The notes under the pieces: model-generated
Told to the model about the DNA's origin: nothing
What the model saw: the letters and a program-made list of their open reading frames with translations, nothing else
Databases searched by the model: none
Assembly: GCA_026710435.1 (NCBI GenBank)
Contig: JAPOQZ010000255.1
Span: 1-32,631 of the forward strand
Direction of reading: 5' to 3'
Source: a bacterium
Lineage (GTDB): Bacteria; Actinomycetota; Acidimicrobiia; Spongiisociales; Spongiisociaceae
Length of the DNA: 32,631 nucleotides
Position numbers and translations under genes: made by a program
Part shown: positions 1 through 7,780 of the stretch, in pieces
Numbering within the stretch: the stretch's first letter is position 1
How the letters are laid out: each line of letters opens with the position of its first letter

Positions 1-312
1 GTATCTGTCACAGGCTCGTTGCACAATGGTAGATAGCCGCATACACCGGCGGTTCGTTTCCGACGTCGAGCGGACCGTGGCAGGGTTCATAATGTCCGGA
101 ACCGGCCCGCACAGGGGATAGAAGGTCGCGTCCGTGACCCTCGGAGGTGGCGGCGGGGGTGGGATCCCAAGGAAAGAGGCACCAGCCGGTGATTTGCGCG
201 TTCTCGGGGTTCGGTGGGGTCGAGGTGTAGCCCGCTCTTCTGTGACGAACTTCCGACTCGGGACACTAGACGGCCATCGGAGCCTTACCCTTCCTGTGAC
301 GGGCAGGGACAA
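1..312. other. Left-edge stretch without a recognisable gene
   Basis: I see no convincing coding region, RNA gene or repeat here. The short open frames on both strands are Gly/Arg-rich and have no ribosome-binding site or family motif. The stretch lies downstream of the minus-strand phosphotriesterase-family gene, whose stop codon is at 313-315. A G-rich run around 145-163 is the only local oddity. Confidence 0.5.
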
Positions 313-1227
313 CTAGACCGCAAGGACGCGAGCCGGGTTCGTGTGGGTCATTGCGTGGATGGCCTCGTCGCTGACGCCTTCGGCTTGCAGCATCGGCAGG
401 AAGGTCTCGATCAGGTACTGGTAGCCGTGGCCCCCGTTGGTCTTCAGCCGGGGACGTGCCGGCATGTCCTGGGCGATGACCAGGCGGTCCTGGTGGCCCT
501 GGCGGACCAGTTCGGCCAGGAACTCGGCGCGGCGCTTGTCGGAGTTGATCCACTCGATGCCGATCAGGTCGAACTCCATATAGGCGCCGGTGGCGGCCAC
601 CCGTTCCAGCTCCGGCATCTCCAGGACGCCGTCCAGATGGCCGAGGATCACCCGATCCACTTCCACGCCCTCCTCCTGGAAGATCTCGAGAAACTCCATG
701 GCCATGTACATGGTTGTATGGGTAGTGAGAGCCAGGCCGGTCGCCACCTGGGCCCGCGCAGCCGCGCGTAGGACCCGTTCCTCCACCCCTTGGACCCAGT
801 TCTTGTCGAGGCCGATCTCCCCGATGATTCCGGGCTTTATGCCGGTGTCCCCTACCCCGTTCTCGATCTCGTCGATCATGTAGTCCGCAAGCCGCTGGGT
901 GGTCCACTTGTTGACGAACTCCGGGTAGTACGGTTCGCGGTAGAACCCGGTTCCCATGACTATGTGGACGCCCGACGCCTCGGAGACCCGGCGGAGCTTC
1001 TCCGGATCTCGCCCGATGTGCTCGAGGGTCGGGTCTACGAGGGTGCCTCCGCCGGCCTGCCTGTACAGCCGTACCTCCTCGGTCATCTGAACCTCGTCCG
1101 TTATCGGGATGGCCAACCAGCGGTGCCTCGGCCACGAAAGATCGGCGAAGACGTGGTCGTGCATCTGCGTGTGGCCGAGATGGTCGGGCGACACCGGGCC
1201 CCGGACCGTGATCACCTGCTTGGACAC
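313..1227 (-). CDS. Phosphotriesterase-family metal-dependent hydrolase
   Basis: A 304-aa protein of the phosphotriesterase branch of the amidohydrolase superfamily (binuclear-metal TIM barrel). All expected ligands are visible: HxH at H23/H25 (MHDH), a bridging acidic residue E137 in GIIGEIG, H170 in TTHT, H197 in GHLD and D254 in AQDMP. Glu instead of carboxylated Lys at the bridging position is what the E. coli Php-like members have, so a lactonase, esterase or phosphodiesterase activity is as likely as true organophosphate hydrolysis; the substrate cannot be read from sequence. No signal peptide is seen, so it is probably cytoplasmic. The start is GTG at 1227, with no strong Shine-Dalgarno site. 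It is the second gene after the isomerase-like gene on the same strand, and a 105-bp palindromic repeat fills the gap between them. Family confidence is high; specificity is unknown. Confidence 0.9.
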   Translation of the reverse strand: MSKQVITVRGPVSPDHLGHTQMHDHVFADLSWPRHRWLAIPITDEVQMTEEVRLYRQAGGGTLVDPTLEHIGRDPEKLRRVSEASGVHIVMGTGFYREPYYPEFVNKWTTQRLADYMIDEIENGVGDTGIKPGIIGEIGLDKNWVQGVEERVLRAAARAQVATGLALTTHTTMYMAMEFLEIFQEEGVEVDRVILGHLDGVLEMPELERVAATGAYMEFDLIGIEWINSDKRRAEFLAELVRQGHQDRLVIAQDMPARPRLKTNGGHGYQYLIETFLPMLQAEGVSDEAIHAMTHTNPARVLAV

Positions 1228-1234
1228 GACTCGC

Positions 1235-1339
1235 TAGGAGGGTGCTGAGCAATCCACCAGCGGCCTGCCAGCCGCCGGCAAAATGCCTGGGCTGGCGGGC
1301 GGCAGGCCCGAGCAATCGTCATTGTTCATCACCCTCCTA
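1235..1339 (+). repeat. Dispersed palindromic repeat, copy A (MITE/REP-like)
   Basis: A 105-bp element bounded by perfect 10-bp inverted ends (TAGGAGGGTG ... CACCCTCCTA), extending to about 20 bp with a few mismatches. Inside is a second inverted arm pair rich in GCCTGCC/GGCAGGC, so the single strand can fold into one long hairpin. Near-identical copies lie at 25370-25473 (same orientation) and 29674-29778 (inverted). No transposase is encoded. It sits between two co-directional genes and could end transcription or tune the downstream hydrolase. Confidence 0.85.
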
Positions 1340-1365
1340 CATCTCCTCTCGAGCCTGCCGGGGCG

Positions 1366-2244
1366 CTATCCCGACCTCGCCGCGTCGATCGCCTCCCGCG
1401 CGAAGGCGACGCCCCGCCCGAACACCTCCTCGGCGTGTTCCTCGCGGGCGTGGTCCTCGAACGCCGCATACTTGGCGGCCCCATCCCGCTCCATCTCCAT
1501 GAGTAGACCCCGGTAGTTGATCCCGTCGTCACCGACCGCGATCGGGATGAAGGTGCCGGTGTGGTAGTCGGAGAGCGTCTCGTACTGATCCTCGGGGCCG
1601 TACAGCTTCTCTGAATACCGGGCCATGCCCTTCAGGTGGGCGTAGGCGATGTAGTCAGCCAGGATCCGGTAGCCGTAGGGCCACGGCTCGATTCCGGCCG
1701 CATACACGTTGCCGGCGTCGAAGTTGACCCGGACATGCGGCGCGTCGAGGGCGTCGAGGAAACGCGCCGTGAGTTCTGGCTCCCGGACCACGTCGGTGCG
1801 TTGGGGATCCTCGTTGCGAAGATCGAAATGGTTCTCCAGCAACATGGTGATGCCCCTCTCGGCGGCGAGGTCGTGGCAGGGTTCCATGCGCCGCTTGTAC
1901 CGCTCCACGATCTCGTCGAAGCTCCATGCCGGGTTGTGGCCCGGATAGGTGATGACGAACTCGGCGCCCACATCCTCGGTGAGCCTGATGATGTCGCTGA
2001 TCGCTCTCTGAACCATGGGCACGTCGTCGGTGATCATCACCCGGAACTTCGCAGTGGCATTGACACAGACGATGCGGACTCCGTAACCGTCCAGGGTCTC
2101 GGCAGCATTGTCGAAACCATCGTTTTGGGGGTAGTAGACCAACTCGAGCGCGTTGACGCCCAGTCGCCTGCATCTCTCACCGAGCTGGTCATAGGTCGGG
2201 TGCCAGCGGTTCCAGGACGAGTCCGCGCAGATCGCCAATTCCAT
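1366..2244 (-). CDS. Sugar phosphate isomerase/epimerase-like TIM-barrel protein
   Basis: A 292-aa protein of the xylose-isomerase-like TIM-barrel (AP endonuclease 2) family. It opens with the typical first strand MELAICADSSW and a GVNALELVYYP segment. Putative metal/substrate residues occur in LLENHFD, VRVNFDAGN and AYAHLKGM, as in sugar phosphate isomerases/epimerases. I place the start at ATG 2244 because GAGAGGA stands 8 nt upstream; an in-frame upstream start (2268) would bury that site. The gene is divergent from the lipoprotein gene at 2310 and precedes the phosphotriesterase-family gene, so the pair may act on one imported compound. The exact substrate is unknown. Confidence 0.85.
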   Translation of the reverse strand: MELAICADSSWNRWHPTYDQLGERCRRLGVNALELVYYPQNDGFDNAAETLDGYGVRIVCVNATAKFRVMITDDVPMVQRAISDIIRLTEDVGAEFVITYPGHNPAWSFDEIVERYKRRMEPCHDLAAERGITMLLENHFDLRNEDPQRTDVVREPELTARFLDALDAPHVRVNFDAGNVYAAGIEPWPYGYRILADYIAYAHLKGMARYSEKLYGPEDQYETLSDYHTGTFIPIAVGDDGINYRGLLMEMERDGAAKYAAFEDHAREEHAEEVFGRGVAFAREAIDAARSG

Positions 2245-2291
2245 AGTCTTCGTCCTCTCTGCCGGCAACGGGGTGGGGTCGGTGACCCGCT

Positions 2292-2297
2292 TAGGTT
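2292..2297 (+). promoter_or_regulatory. Putative -10 element of the 2310 gene
   Basis: TAGGTT fits the actinobacterial TANNNT -10 pattern and lies 12 nt before the ATG at 2310. No Shine-Dalgarno site intervenes, so the transcript would have a 5' leader of only a few bases. The call rests on pattern and spacing alone. Confidence 0.4.
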
Positions 2298-2309
2298 AGA
2301 TTCCCGAAC

Positions 2310-3698
2310 ATGGCGAACGCGTCCCGGACCCTCAGGAAGATCGGCTTGCCGGTGATCGTATGCATGGTGATCATCGCATGCAGCAGCGAGCCTCCCATCG
2401 TCGATCCGACGACATCGCCGTCCCCGGGATCAGCTACGACGACGCCGGTCACCACAAGCCCGGTCACCACAAGCCCGGTCACCACAAGCCCTGTCACCAC
2501 AAGCCCTGTCACCACAAGCCCGGTCACCACAACTCCGCCGGGCGACACCGATTCCCCTGACGCGAGCACGAGTTTGCCCGCGCCCCGGGTGCTCACCGTG
2601 GAAGTGCTCATCACAGACCTCGAGAACCCCCGCGGGATCGGAGTCGACACCGAGGGCGCCCTGCTCGTAGCAGAGGCCGGGTACGGGGAGGACGCCGAGG
2701 ACCTGATCCTGAGAACCGGCCGCCTGACCCGTTTCCGGGACCGCAACGGGGACGGGGACTTCGACGACCCGGAGGAGACCGAGCGGTGGCTGGACAACCT
2801 GTTCAGCTTCAATTCGGTGAACAAGTACGAGACAGGCCGGGACGAGGTGAGCGGGGCAACGGACGTGCTGGTCCATGACGACGGTCGCGTGTTCCTCTCC
2901 CTCGACGGCGGCATCGACAGGACCGGAGGGACCTTCATCCTCTACGAGTTGGACGGGAACGGAACTCTGCTGCGCGAGATCAACCAGGACTCGAACATGA
3001 CGGGCATCGGTTTTTCTCCGGATCAGCGCAGTGTCTACGCCACCCAGAGCACCCACAACTCGCTCATCGAGATCGACCTGGAACGAGGCGAGAACCGGCA
3101 GATCGTTGTGTTCGATGACCTCTACAGCGGGCAGCAGTCGGTCCCCGCCGGCCTCGGAGTGGATCCGACCACCGGCGACGTGCTCGTGGCTCTGTTCTCA
3201 GGAGTCGCCAAGGCCGAAGGAGAGGCCTGCCGTTTCGTACCCGACGTGATGTGCGACGGCCGCTACCTACCGCTGATCCCCACCGACGCCAAGGTGGTCA
3301 GGGTCGACCCGGAATCAGGCGCGGTCTCCGATGAGGTCACCGGGCTCACGGCGGCCGTGGACGTGGCAGCCGACGCGGCAGGGAACGTGTTCGTGGTGGA
3401 GATGGCAGCCGACTACGGCCAGCTCTTCCATCCCGGAGTGGACCTGTTCCTGGCGGACCTCCCGGCCCTGCACGGCGGCTACGTCAGGTTCAGCGGCAGG
3501 GTCACCATGTATCCGGCCGGAGGGGGTGAGTCCCGGATCCTGGCGGAAGGCCTGGACCAACCGACCAACATAACGGTCGCTCTCGACGGCGCCCTGTACG
3601 TTTCGACCGGGCAAGGAACTCCGGGCCGTCCCATACCGGGCCCGAATGGCCGCACGGTCATCACCGGTGAGGTTCTCCGGATCAGCGGCTACAAGTAG
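2310..3698 (+). CDS. Secreted lipoprotein with ScyD/ScyE-like beta-propeller
   Basis: A 462-aa protein with a lipoprotein signal peptide: basic N-terminus, hydrophobic core and lipobox IIAC, with the acylated Cys at residue 24. Residues about 46-75 are six tandem PVTTS pentapeptides, probably a surface linker. The remainder looks like a six-bladed/NHL-type propeller of the ScyD/ScyE kind, with repeated blade motifs such as NPRGIGVDTEGALLVAEAG, PAGLGVDPTTGDVLVALFSG and AVDVAADAAGNVFVVEMA. An acidic DRNGDGDFDD stretch resembles a calcium-binding loop. It probably acts on the outer face of the membrane; its ligand or activity is unknown. It precedes the peptide-type ABC importer by 100 bp, but co-function is inference. 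No ribosome-binding site is visible upstream of ATG 2310. Confidence 0.75.
   Translation: MANASRTLRKIGLPVIVCMVIIACSSEPPIVDPTTSPSPGSATTTPVTTSPVTTSPVTTSPVTTSPVTTSPVTTTPPGDTDSPDASTSLPAPRVLTVEVLITDLENPRGIGVDTEGALLVAEAGYGEDAEDLILRTGRLTRFRDRNGDGDFDDPEETERWLDNLFSFNSVNKYETGRDEVSGATDVLVHDDGRVFLSLDGGIDRTGGTFILYELDGNGTLLREINQDSNMTGIGFSPDQRSVYATQSTHNSLIEIDLERGENRQIVVFDDLYSGQQSVPAGLGVDPTTGDVLVALFSGVAKAEGEACRFVPDVMCDGRYLPLIPTDAKVVRVDPESGAVSDEVTGLTAAVDVAADAAGNVFVVEMAADYGQLFHPGVDLFLADLPALHGGYVRFSGRVTMYPAGGGESRILAEGLDQPTNITVALDGALYVSTGQGTPGRPIPGPNGRTVITGEVLRISGYK
2445..2534 (+). repeat. 15-bp x 6 in-frame tandem repeat encoding PVTTS
   Basis: Six units of the form CCGGTCACCACAAGC in perfect register. Units 4 and 5 share a CCT variant at the first codon and the last unit ends ACT. 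Because 15 is a multiple of three, unit gain or loss would change linker length without breaking the frame. Confidence 0.95.
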
Positions 3699-3798
3699 TT
3701 GGCCGTTTCCTCGGCACGGCGCGACAGCGCAACACTAAGTTAACGGAGGTCGCAGGTTGGTCGCACCGCGGCCGGAACGGTAATTGAGAGGAGTAACT

Positions 3799-5646
3799 AT
3801 GAGAGCTAGCCGAATCGGGCAATTGTTGGGACCGTTGCTCGTCCTGGTACTGGTGGCCGCAGCATGCGGCGCCGAGGACGACACAGCCGCGGAGGAAGCC
3901 GCCGCTGCACAGGCCCAAGCAGCTGCAGCCCAGGCAGAGGCAGCCGCAGCGCAACAGGAGGCAGATGCCGCCGAGGCGGCGCTGTCCCAGGCCCAGGCCG
4001 ATCTGGAAGCCGCCCAGACCGCAGCGGCCGAAGCCATGGAGGGCGACGAGGCCGCCCAGACCGAAATGGCTGAAGCACTCGCCGCAGCGGAGGCAGCGCT
4101 CGAGGAAGCCGAGATGGCCGCCGACGAAGCCATGAAAGCGGCCGAGGCAGCCGAAGCAGCCGCGGCCACCACCACTACTACTGAGCCGGCTATGGAAGAA
4201 CCGGAACTCATCGAGGTCGTGGTCTCAGAGGACAGCGACATCTTCAACTTCGATCCGAAGAACTCGGCCGGCGGTGAGTTCGACGCGCCGGTATTCACCA
4301 CGATCTACGAGACGCTGGCCTGGACCAGCCCCTCCGGTGACGTCCTGCCCCGTCTGGCGACGGATTGGACCATTTCCGACGACAAGATGACCTACACGTT
4401 CAACCTGCGGGAAGGTGTCAAGTTCCACAACGGGGCCGACTTCACTGCCGCCGACGTCGTGTACAGCGTCAACCGCGCTGTGAGCCAGGGCATCCCGATG
4501 GTCCAGCAGCGGGCCCAGAACCTGGATAGCGTGACCGCGGTCGACGACTACACGGTCGTCTACCAGTTGAAGCAGCCTTCCACGGCATTCCTCCTGAACA
4601 TCGCGGACACCACCGGGCTGGGTTTCGCGTCGATCCTGACCTCCACGGCGCCCGCCCACGGGACGACGCCCGTCGGGACCGGCCCCTACACGTTCGTGTC
4701 CTACGTACCGGGCTCGGAGCTCGTTCTGGATGTCAACCGCGACTACTGGGATCCCTCGGTATTGCCGCCTTACGATCGCCTCCGGGTGCGAATCATCAAG
4801 GAGGACGCCACGATGGTGGCCGCACTCCGCTCCGGGGAAGTGGCGCTGATCCATCCCACCGCCACGGCCACGGCCAGGAGCCTGAGGGACGATTCCGGAT
4901 TCACGATCGTCGACACACCGTCCCGCACCTTCTGGATACATGCCAGCAGGGTGGGAGCGACACGTGACGAGGCCGTGGTCAAGGCCCTCTGGCTCTCCAT
5001 GGACCGCCAGGCCTTGGTCGACATCGCCTTCCTGGGTGAGGCCTTCCCATGGTCGACCGCCCATCCGTTGGTCGAGTACGCCCTGGGACCGGACGACCTA
5101 CCAAACTACCAGCGGGATGTAGAGGAGGCGAAGCGGGTCCTCGCCGAGGCCGGCTACACCGACGGAGTCGACCTCATCTTCACCTACCCGACCCGTGTCC
5201 CGTACGAGGACGTGTTCTTCGAGGTCCTCCAGGCCTCCTGGGCGGAAGCCGGGATCAACGTGGCGCTCAACCCGGTGGAGCAGGCGGTTTGGATACCGAA
5301 GCTGATCAACGCCGACTACGACTTGTCGGCCACGGATCAGGGTTGGTACTCGAACCCGTACCGGTACGTCCTACCTAGGACCGGCTGGCAGGCTCCGCCC
5401 GAGGAGATCCTTCCGGAGTTGATCCCAGAACTTGACGCCCTCGCGGCAGCCTCGCAGGAGGAACGCCCGGAGATATTCCAGAGGATCCAGATACTCGAGG
5501 CCGAGAACGTGTACCCGTACGCGGGGACGGTCTACGCGAATGCGTCACACGTGTACCGCAACGACCTGCTCTCCAACGCAGACCTGGGCACGTACATCAC
5601 CGGCGACAAGCGGGTTCTGTACCTCTCGCTGGTTCCGGCCGGATAA
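3799..5646 (+). CDS. Family 5 (peptide-type) ABC substrate-binding lipoprotein with long coiled-coil spacer
   Basis: A 615-aa binding protein of the DppA/OppA family for the downstream importer. The signal peptide ends in a lipobox with Cys23. Residues about 24-125 are almost only Ala, Glu, Gln, Asp and Met in a heptad-like pattern, followed by TTTTTEP; this is a predicted long helical coiled-coil stalk, unusual for the family. The family 5 fold follows, with TIYETLAWTSPSGDVLPRLA, YTFNLREGVKFHNGADFTAADV, GTGPYTFVSY and a C-terminal lobe to the end. The start is ATG 3799, chosen because GAGAGGAG lies 5 nt upstream; an in-frame TTG at 3784 would overlap that site. The cargo could be peptides, sugars or other solutes, since family 5 proteins vary widely. 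A strong hairpin follows the stop codon. Confidence 0.92.
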   Translation: MRASRIGQLLGPLLVLVLVAAACGAEDDTAAEEAAAAQAQAAAAQAEAAAAQQEADAAEAALSQAQADLEAAQTAAAEAMEGDEAAQTEMAEALAAAEAALEEAEMAADEAMKAAEAAEAAAATTTTTEPAMEEPELIEVVVSEDSDIFNFDPKNSAGGEFDAPVFTTIYETLAWTSPSGDVLPRLATDWTISDDKMTYTFNLREGVKFHNGADFTAADVVYSVNRAVSQGIPMVQQRAQNLDSVTAVDDYTVVYQLKQPSTAFLLNIADTTGLGFASILTSTAPAHGTTPVGTGPYTFVSYVPGSELVLDVNRDYWDPSVLPPYDRLRVRIIKEDATMVAALRSGEVALIHPTATATARSLRDDSGFTIVDTPSRTFWIHASRVGATRDEAVVKALWLSMDRQALVDIAFLGEAFPWSTAHPLVEYALGPDDLPNYQRDVEEAKRVLAEAGYTDGVDLIFTYPTRVPYEDVFFEVLQASWAEAGINVALNPVEQAVWIPKLINADYDLSATDQGWYSNPYRYVLPRTGWQAPPEEILPELIPELDALAAASQEERPEIFQRIQILEAENVYPYAGTVYANASHVYRNDLLSNADLGTYITGDKRVLYLSLVPAG

Positions 5647-5658
5647 GTCACTTCGAAC

Positions 5659-5689
5659 GGCCGGGTGGGCGGCTCCCGCCCACCCGGCC
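5659..5689 (+). terminator. Perfect 14-bp hairpin between binding protein and ATPase genes
   Basis: GGCCGGGTGGGCGG at 5659-5672 pairs perfectly with 5676-5689 across a CTC loop. There is no following U-tract. Its place, just after a binding-protein gene and before the ATPase/permease genes, fits a partial attenuator or 3' stabiliser that lets the binding protein be made in excess. It also argues against any ATPase start codon inside it (GTG 5665). Confidence 0.7.
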
Positions 5690-5706
5690 CCGGCCCTCAC
5701 TCTTCA

Positions 5707-6759
5707 ATGGAGGTCATAACGGCCCCGGACGCGAATCCTGACGGGAGGGTTCTGGCTGTCCGCGACCTTGTAACCGTCTATCCGACCAGGCTCGGCGTGG
5801 TTCCTGCTGTCGATCACGTCAACTTCGAGCTTCGGGCCGGTGAGGTGTTGGGCATCGTCGGCGACTCGGGTAGCGGCAAAACCACCCTGGCCCGCTCGCT
5901 CCTAGGTCTGGTAGCGGCCCCCGGCCGGATCGTGAGCGGGGAGATCCTGCTGCACGGCCGCAACATGCTGAACTTCACCCACGAGGAGATGAGGCGGGCA
6001 CGCGGCACGGAGATCGCCATGATCTTCCAGAACCCGATCCGCTCCTTCCACCCCGGGTTCACCATCGGTCGGCAGTTGACCGAGGCGGTGACAAGGCATC
6101 AGCGGGTGTCCCGGCGCGATGCCCGGGATAAGGCGATCGAAGCCTTGACCTGGGTGGGGATGCCGGAACCGGCGGTCCGGATGAAGGACCATCCCCACCA
6201 GTTCTCCGGGGGCATGCTGCAGCGGGTGATGATCGCCATGAGCCTGCTCAACGAACCTGCGGTGCTCGTCGCCGACGAACCCACTACCGCTCTCGACGTG
6301 ACCATCCAGGCTCAGATACTGGAACTGATCCAGAGACTGGCCGCCGATCGGGGACTAGGGGTGATCCTCGTGACACACAACCTGGGGATGGTAGCGAGCA
6401 TCTGCGATCGCGTGATGGTCATGTACGCGGGCCAGGTCGTCGAGGAGGCATCGGTGGACGGTGTCTTCGCCCATCCGGCCCACCCCTACACCGTCGGCCT
6501 TCTCGACTCCCAGCCAGATCGAGCGACCGGCGCCAGGCTGGAGGCTATGGCGGGAGGATCACCCAAGATGACGGCCCTGCCCCCGGGATGCCGGTTCCAG
6601 CCCCGCTGCGCGTATGCAGAGGCCCAGTGTTCACAGCCACCAGAACTCTGGGCCCTACCCCATGGCCAGACTGCCAGATGCTGGGTCAGCAACCGGCATG
6701 GCAAGCTACCCCCCCTCCCGGATGGCGGAGCGACCATTGCCGGCTCAGGACCCGGATAG
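5707..6759 (+). CDS. Peptide-type ABC transporter ATP-binding protein (DppD/OppD-like)
   Basis: A 350-aa cytoplasmic ATPase of the peptide/nickel importer family. Walker A GDSGSGKT is at residues 52-59, the signature FSGGMLQ at about 166-172, Walker [13 protein letters not shown] at about 187-198 and the switch His in VTHN at about 223. The C-terminal oligopeptide-transporter extension carries [11 protein letters not shown] and a Cys set ([14 protein letters not shown]) of the kind that can bind an Fe-S cluster in DppD relatives. I use ATG 5707 rather than GTG 5665 because the latter lies within the hairpin stem. No clear Shine-Dalgarno site is seen at either. The gene ends 7 bp before the second ATPase. 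Confidence 0.93.
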   Translation: MEVITAPDANPDGRVLAVRDLVTVYPTRLGVVPAVDHVNFELRAGEVLGIVGDSGSGKTTLARSLLGLVAAPGRIVSGEILLHGRNMLNFTHEEMRRARGTEIAMIFQNPIRSFHPGFTIGRQLTEAVTRHQRVSRRDARDKAIEALTWVGMPEPAVRMKDHPHQFSGGMLQRVMIAMSLLNEPAVLVADEPTTALDVTIQAQILELIQRLAADRGLGVILVTHNLGMVASICDRVMVMYAGQVVEEASVDGVFAHPAHPYTVGLLDSQPDRATGARLEAMAGGSPKMTALPPGCRFQPRCAYAEAQCSQPPELWALPHGQTARCWVSNRHGKLPPLPDGGATIAGSGPG

Positions 6760-6766
6760 GCGCGGT

Positions 6767-7780
6767 ATGGCCCTCCTGCGACTCGAAGACGTCTCGGTTC
6801 ACTTCCGGCTCCGCAGGCGAGGCCAGGCTAGCGGGACCGTACGCGCCGTCGACGGAGTGAATCTGACCATCAACCAGGGCGAAGTACTAGGCATCGTCGG
6901 CGAGTCGGGTTGCGGGAAGACCACCCTGGGCAGGGTGATCGTCGGGTTGCAGAGACCAACGTCCGGCGATGTGATAGTACGGGGTGAGAAGCGGTCGCTC
7001 CGCCAACGCCCGGGCGCCAACGCCCGCGCCGACGGTTTCCAGATGGTCTACCAGGACGCAGCGGGATCCCTCAACCCTTGGAAGAGGATCGGGTGGAGTA
7101 TTGCCGAGCCACTCCGGAACGAGGGTATGAAGAAACCCGAGATGCGAGAGCGGGTTCTCGAGCTACTGGACCAGGTCGGGCTCCCCGATTCTCTCATAGA
7201 CCAGTACCCCGGTGAGCTGTCGGGAGGTCAGCAGCAGAGGGCCGCCATAGCCAGGGCCCTGGCCGGACGGCCTCGTCTGATCGTGCTCGACGAGGCCGTC
7301 AGTTCGCTCGACATGTCGACCCAGGCACAGGTCCTCAACCTGCTCAAGGACCTCGCGGAACGCCACTCCGTGAACTACGTGTTCATCTCCCACGACATCG
7401 CCGCGGTCGACTTCATGAGCGACCGGGTGGCGGTGATGTACCTGGGAAAGGTCGTCGAACTGGAAGATGCTCACGACAAGAAGAGACCGCTCGTCCACCC
7501 CTACTCCATAACCCTCAGATCCGCGGTACCGGTCCCCGATCCCGTCGTGGAGCGCCGTCGCAACCGCATCGTCCTGAGCGGGCCCGTGGCGAGCGCCACC
7601 GACCTTCCGTCCGGGTGTCGATTCCACACCCGGTGCCCGGTCGCCGAACCTCTCTGTGCCGATGTCGAACCGGACTTGGTCAGGATGTCGGCAACCAGCC
7701 GGGTCGCCTGCCACTTCGCCGGAGAGTTCGAAGCCCGCTACTCCGCCGCCGGATCCGGGACCACCGGGACCGCGCGATGA
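6767..7780 (+). CDS. Peptide-type ABC transporter ATP-binding protein (DppF/OppF-like)
   Basis: A 337-aa ATPase, partner of the preceding one. Walker A GESGCGKT is at residues 45-52, the signature LSGGQQQR near 152, Walker B LIVLDEAVSSLD near 172 and the switch His in ISHD. The C-terminus has the HPYSITLRSAVP and CRFHTRCP elements of the oligopeptide family. The frame is open upstream through the end of the previous gene, but ATG 6767, 7 nt after that gene's stop, gives the usual family N-terminus. The stop overlaps the permease start as ATGA at 7777-7780, implying translational coupling. Confidence 0.93.
   Translation: MALLRLEDVSVHFRLRRRGQASGTVRAVDGVNLTINQGEVLGIVGESGCGKTTLGRVIVGLQRPTSGDVIVRGEKRSLRQRPGANARADGFQMVYQDAAGSLNPWKRIGWSIAEPLRNEGMKKPEMRERVLELLDQVGLPDSLIDQYPGELSGGQQQRAAIARALAGRPRLIVLDEAVSSLDMSTQAQVLNLLKDLAERHSVNYVFISHDIAAVDFMSDRVAVMYLGKVVELEDAHDKKRPLVHPYSITLRSAVPVPDPVVERRRNRIVLSGPVASATDLPSGCRFHTRCPVAEPLCADVEPDLVRMSATSRVACHFAGEFEARYSAAGSGTTGTAR

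Noticed and set aside
1242..1502. Similar small open frames in repeat copies A, B and C (for example starting LSNPPAACQPP)
   Set aside because: They exist only because the palindromic DNA is similar; no ribosome-binding site, and the frames run out into unrelated sequence.
2445..2534. Regular repeats that might suggest a CRISPR array
   Set aside because: Units are 15 bp, contiguous without spacers, and lie in frame in a protein linker. No Cas gene is present in the window.
2430..3056. Long minus-strand open frame opposite the propeller lipoprotein gene
   Set aside because: It is a shadow of the plus-strand gene: its tail is the complement of the 15-bp repeat (repeated CGDRA residues) and it has no family motif or ribosome-binding site.
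5665..5706. Upstream GTG start for the first ATPase
   Set aside because: It lies inside the stem of the perfect 14-bp hairpin and would add a Gly/Pro-rich leader not found in the family.
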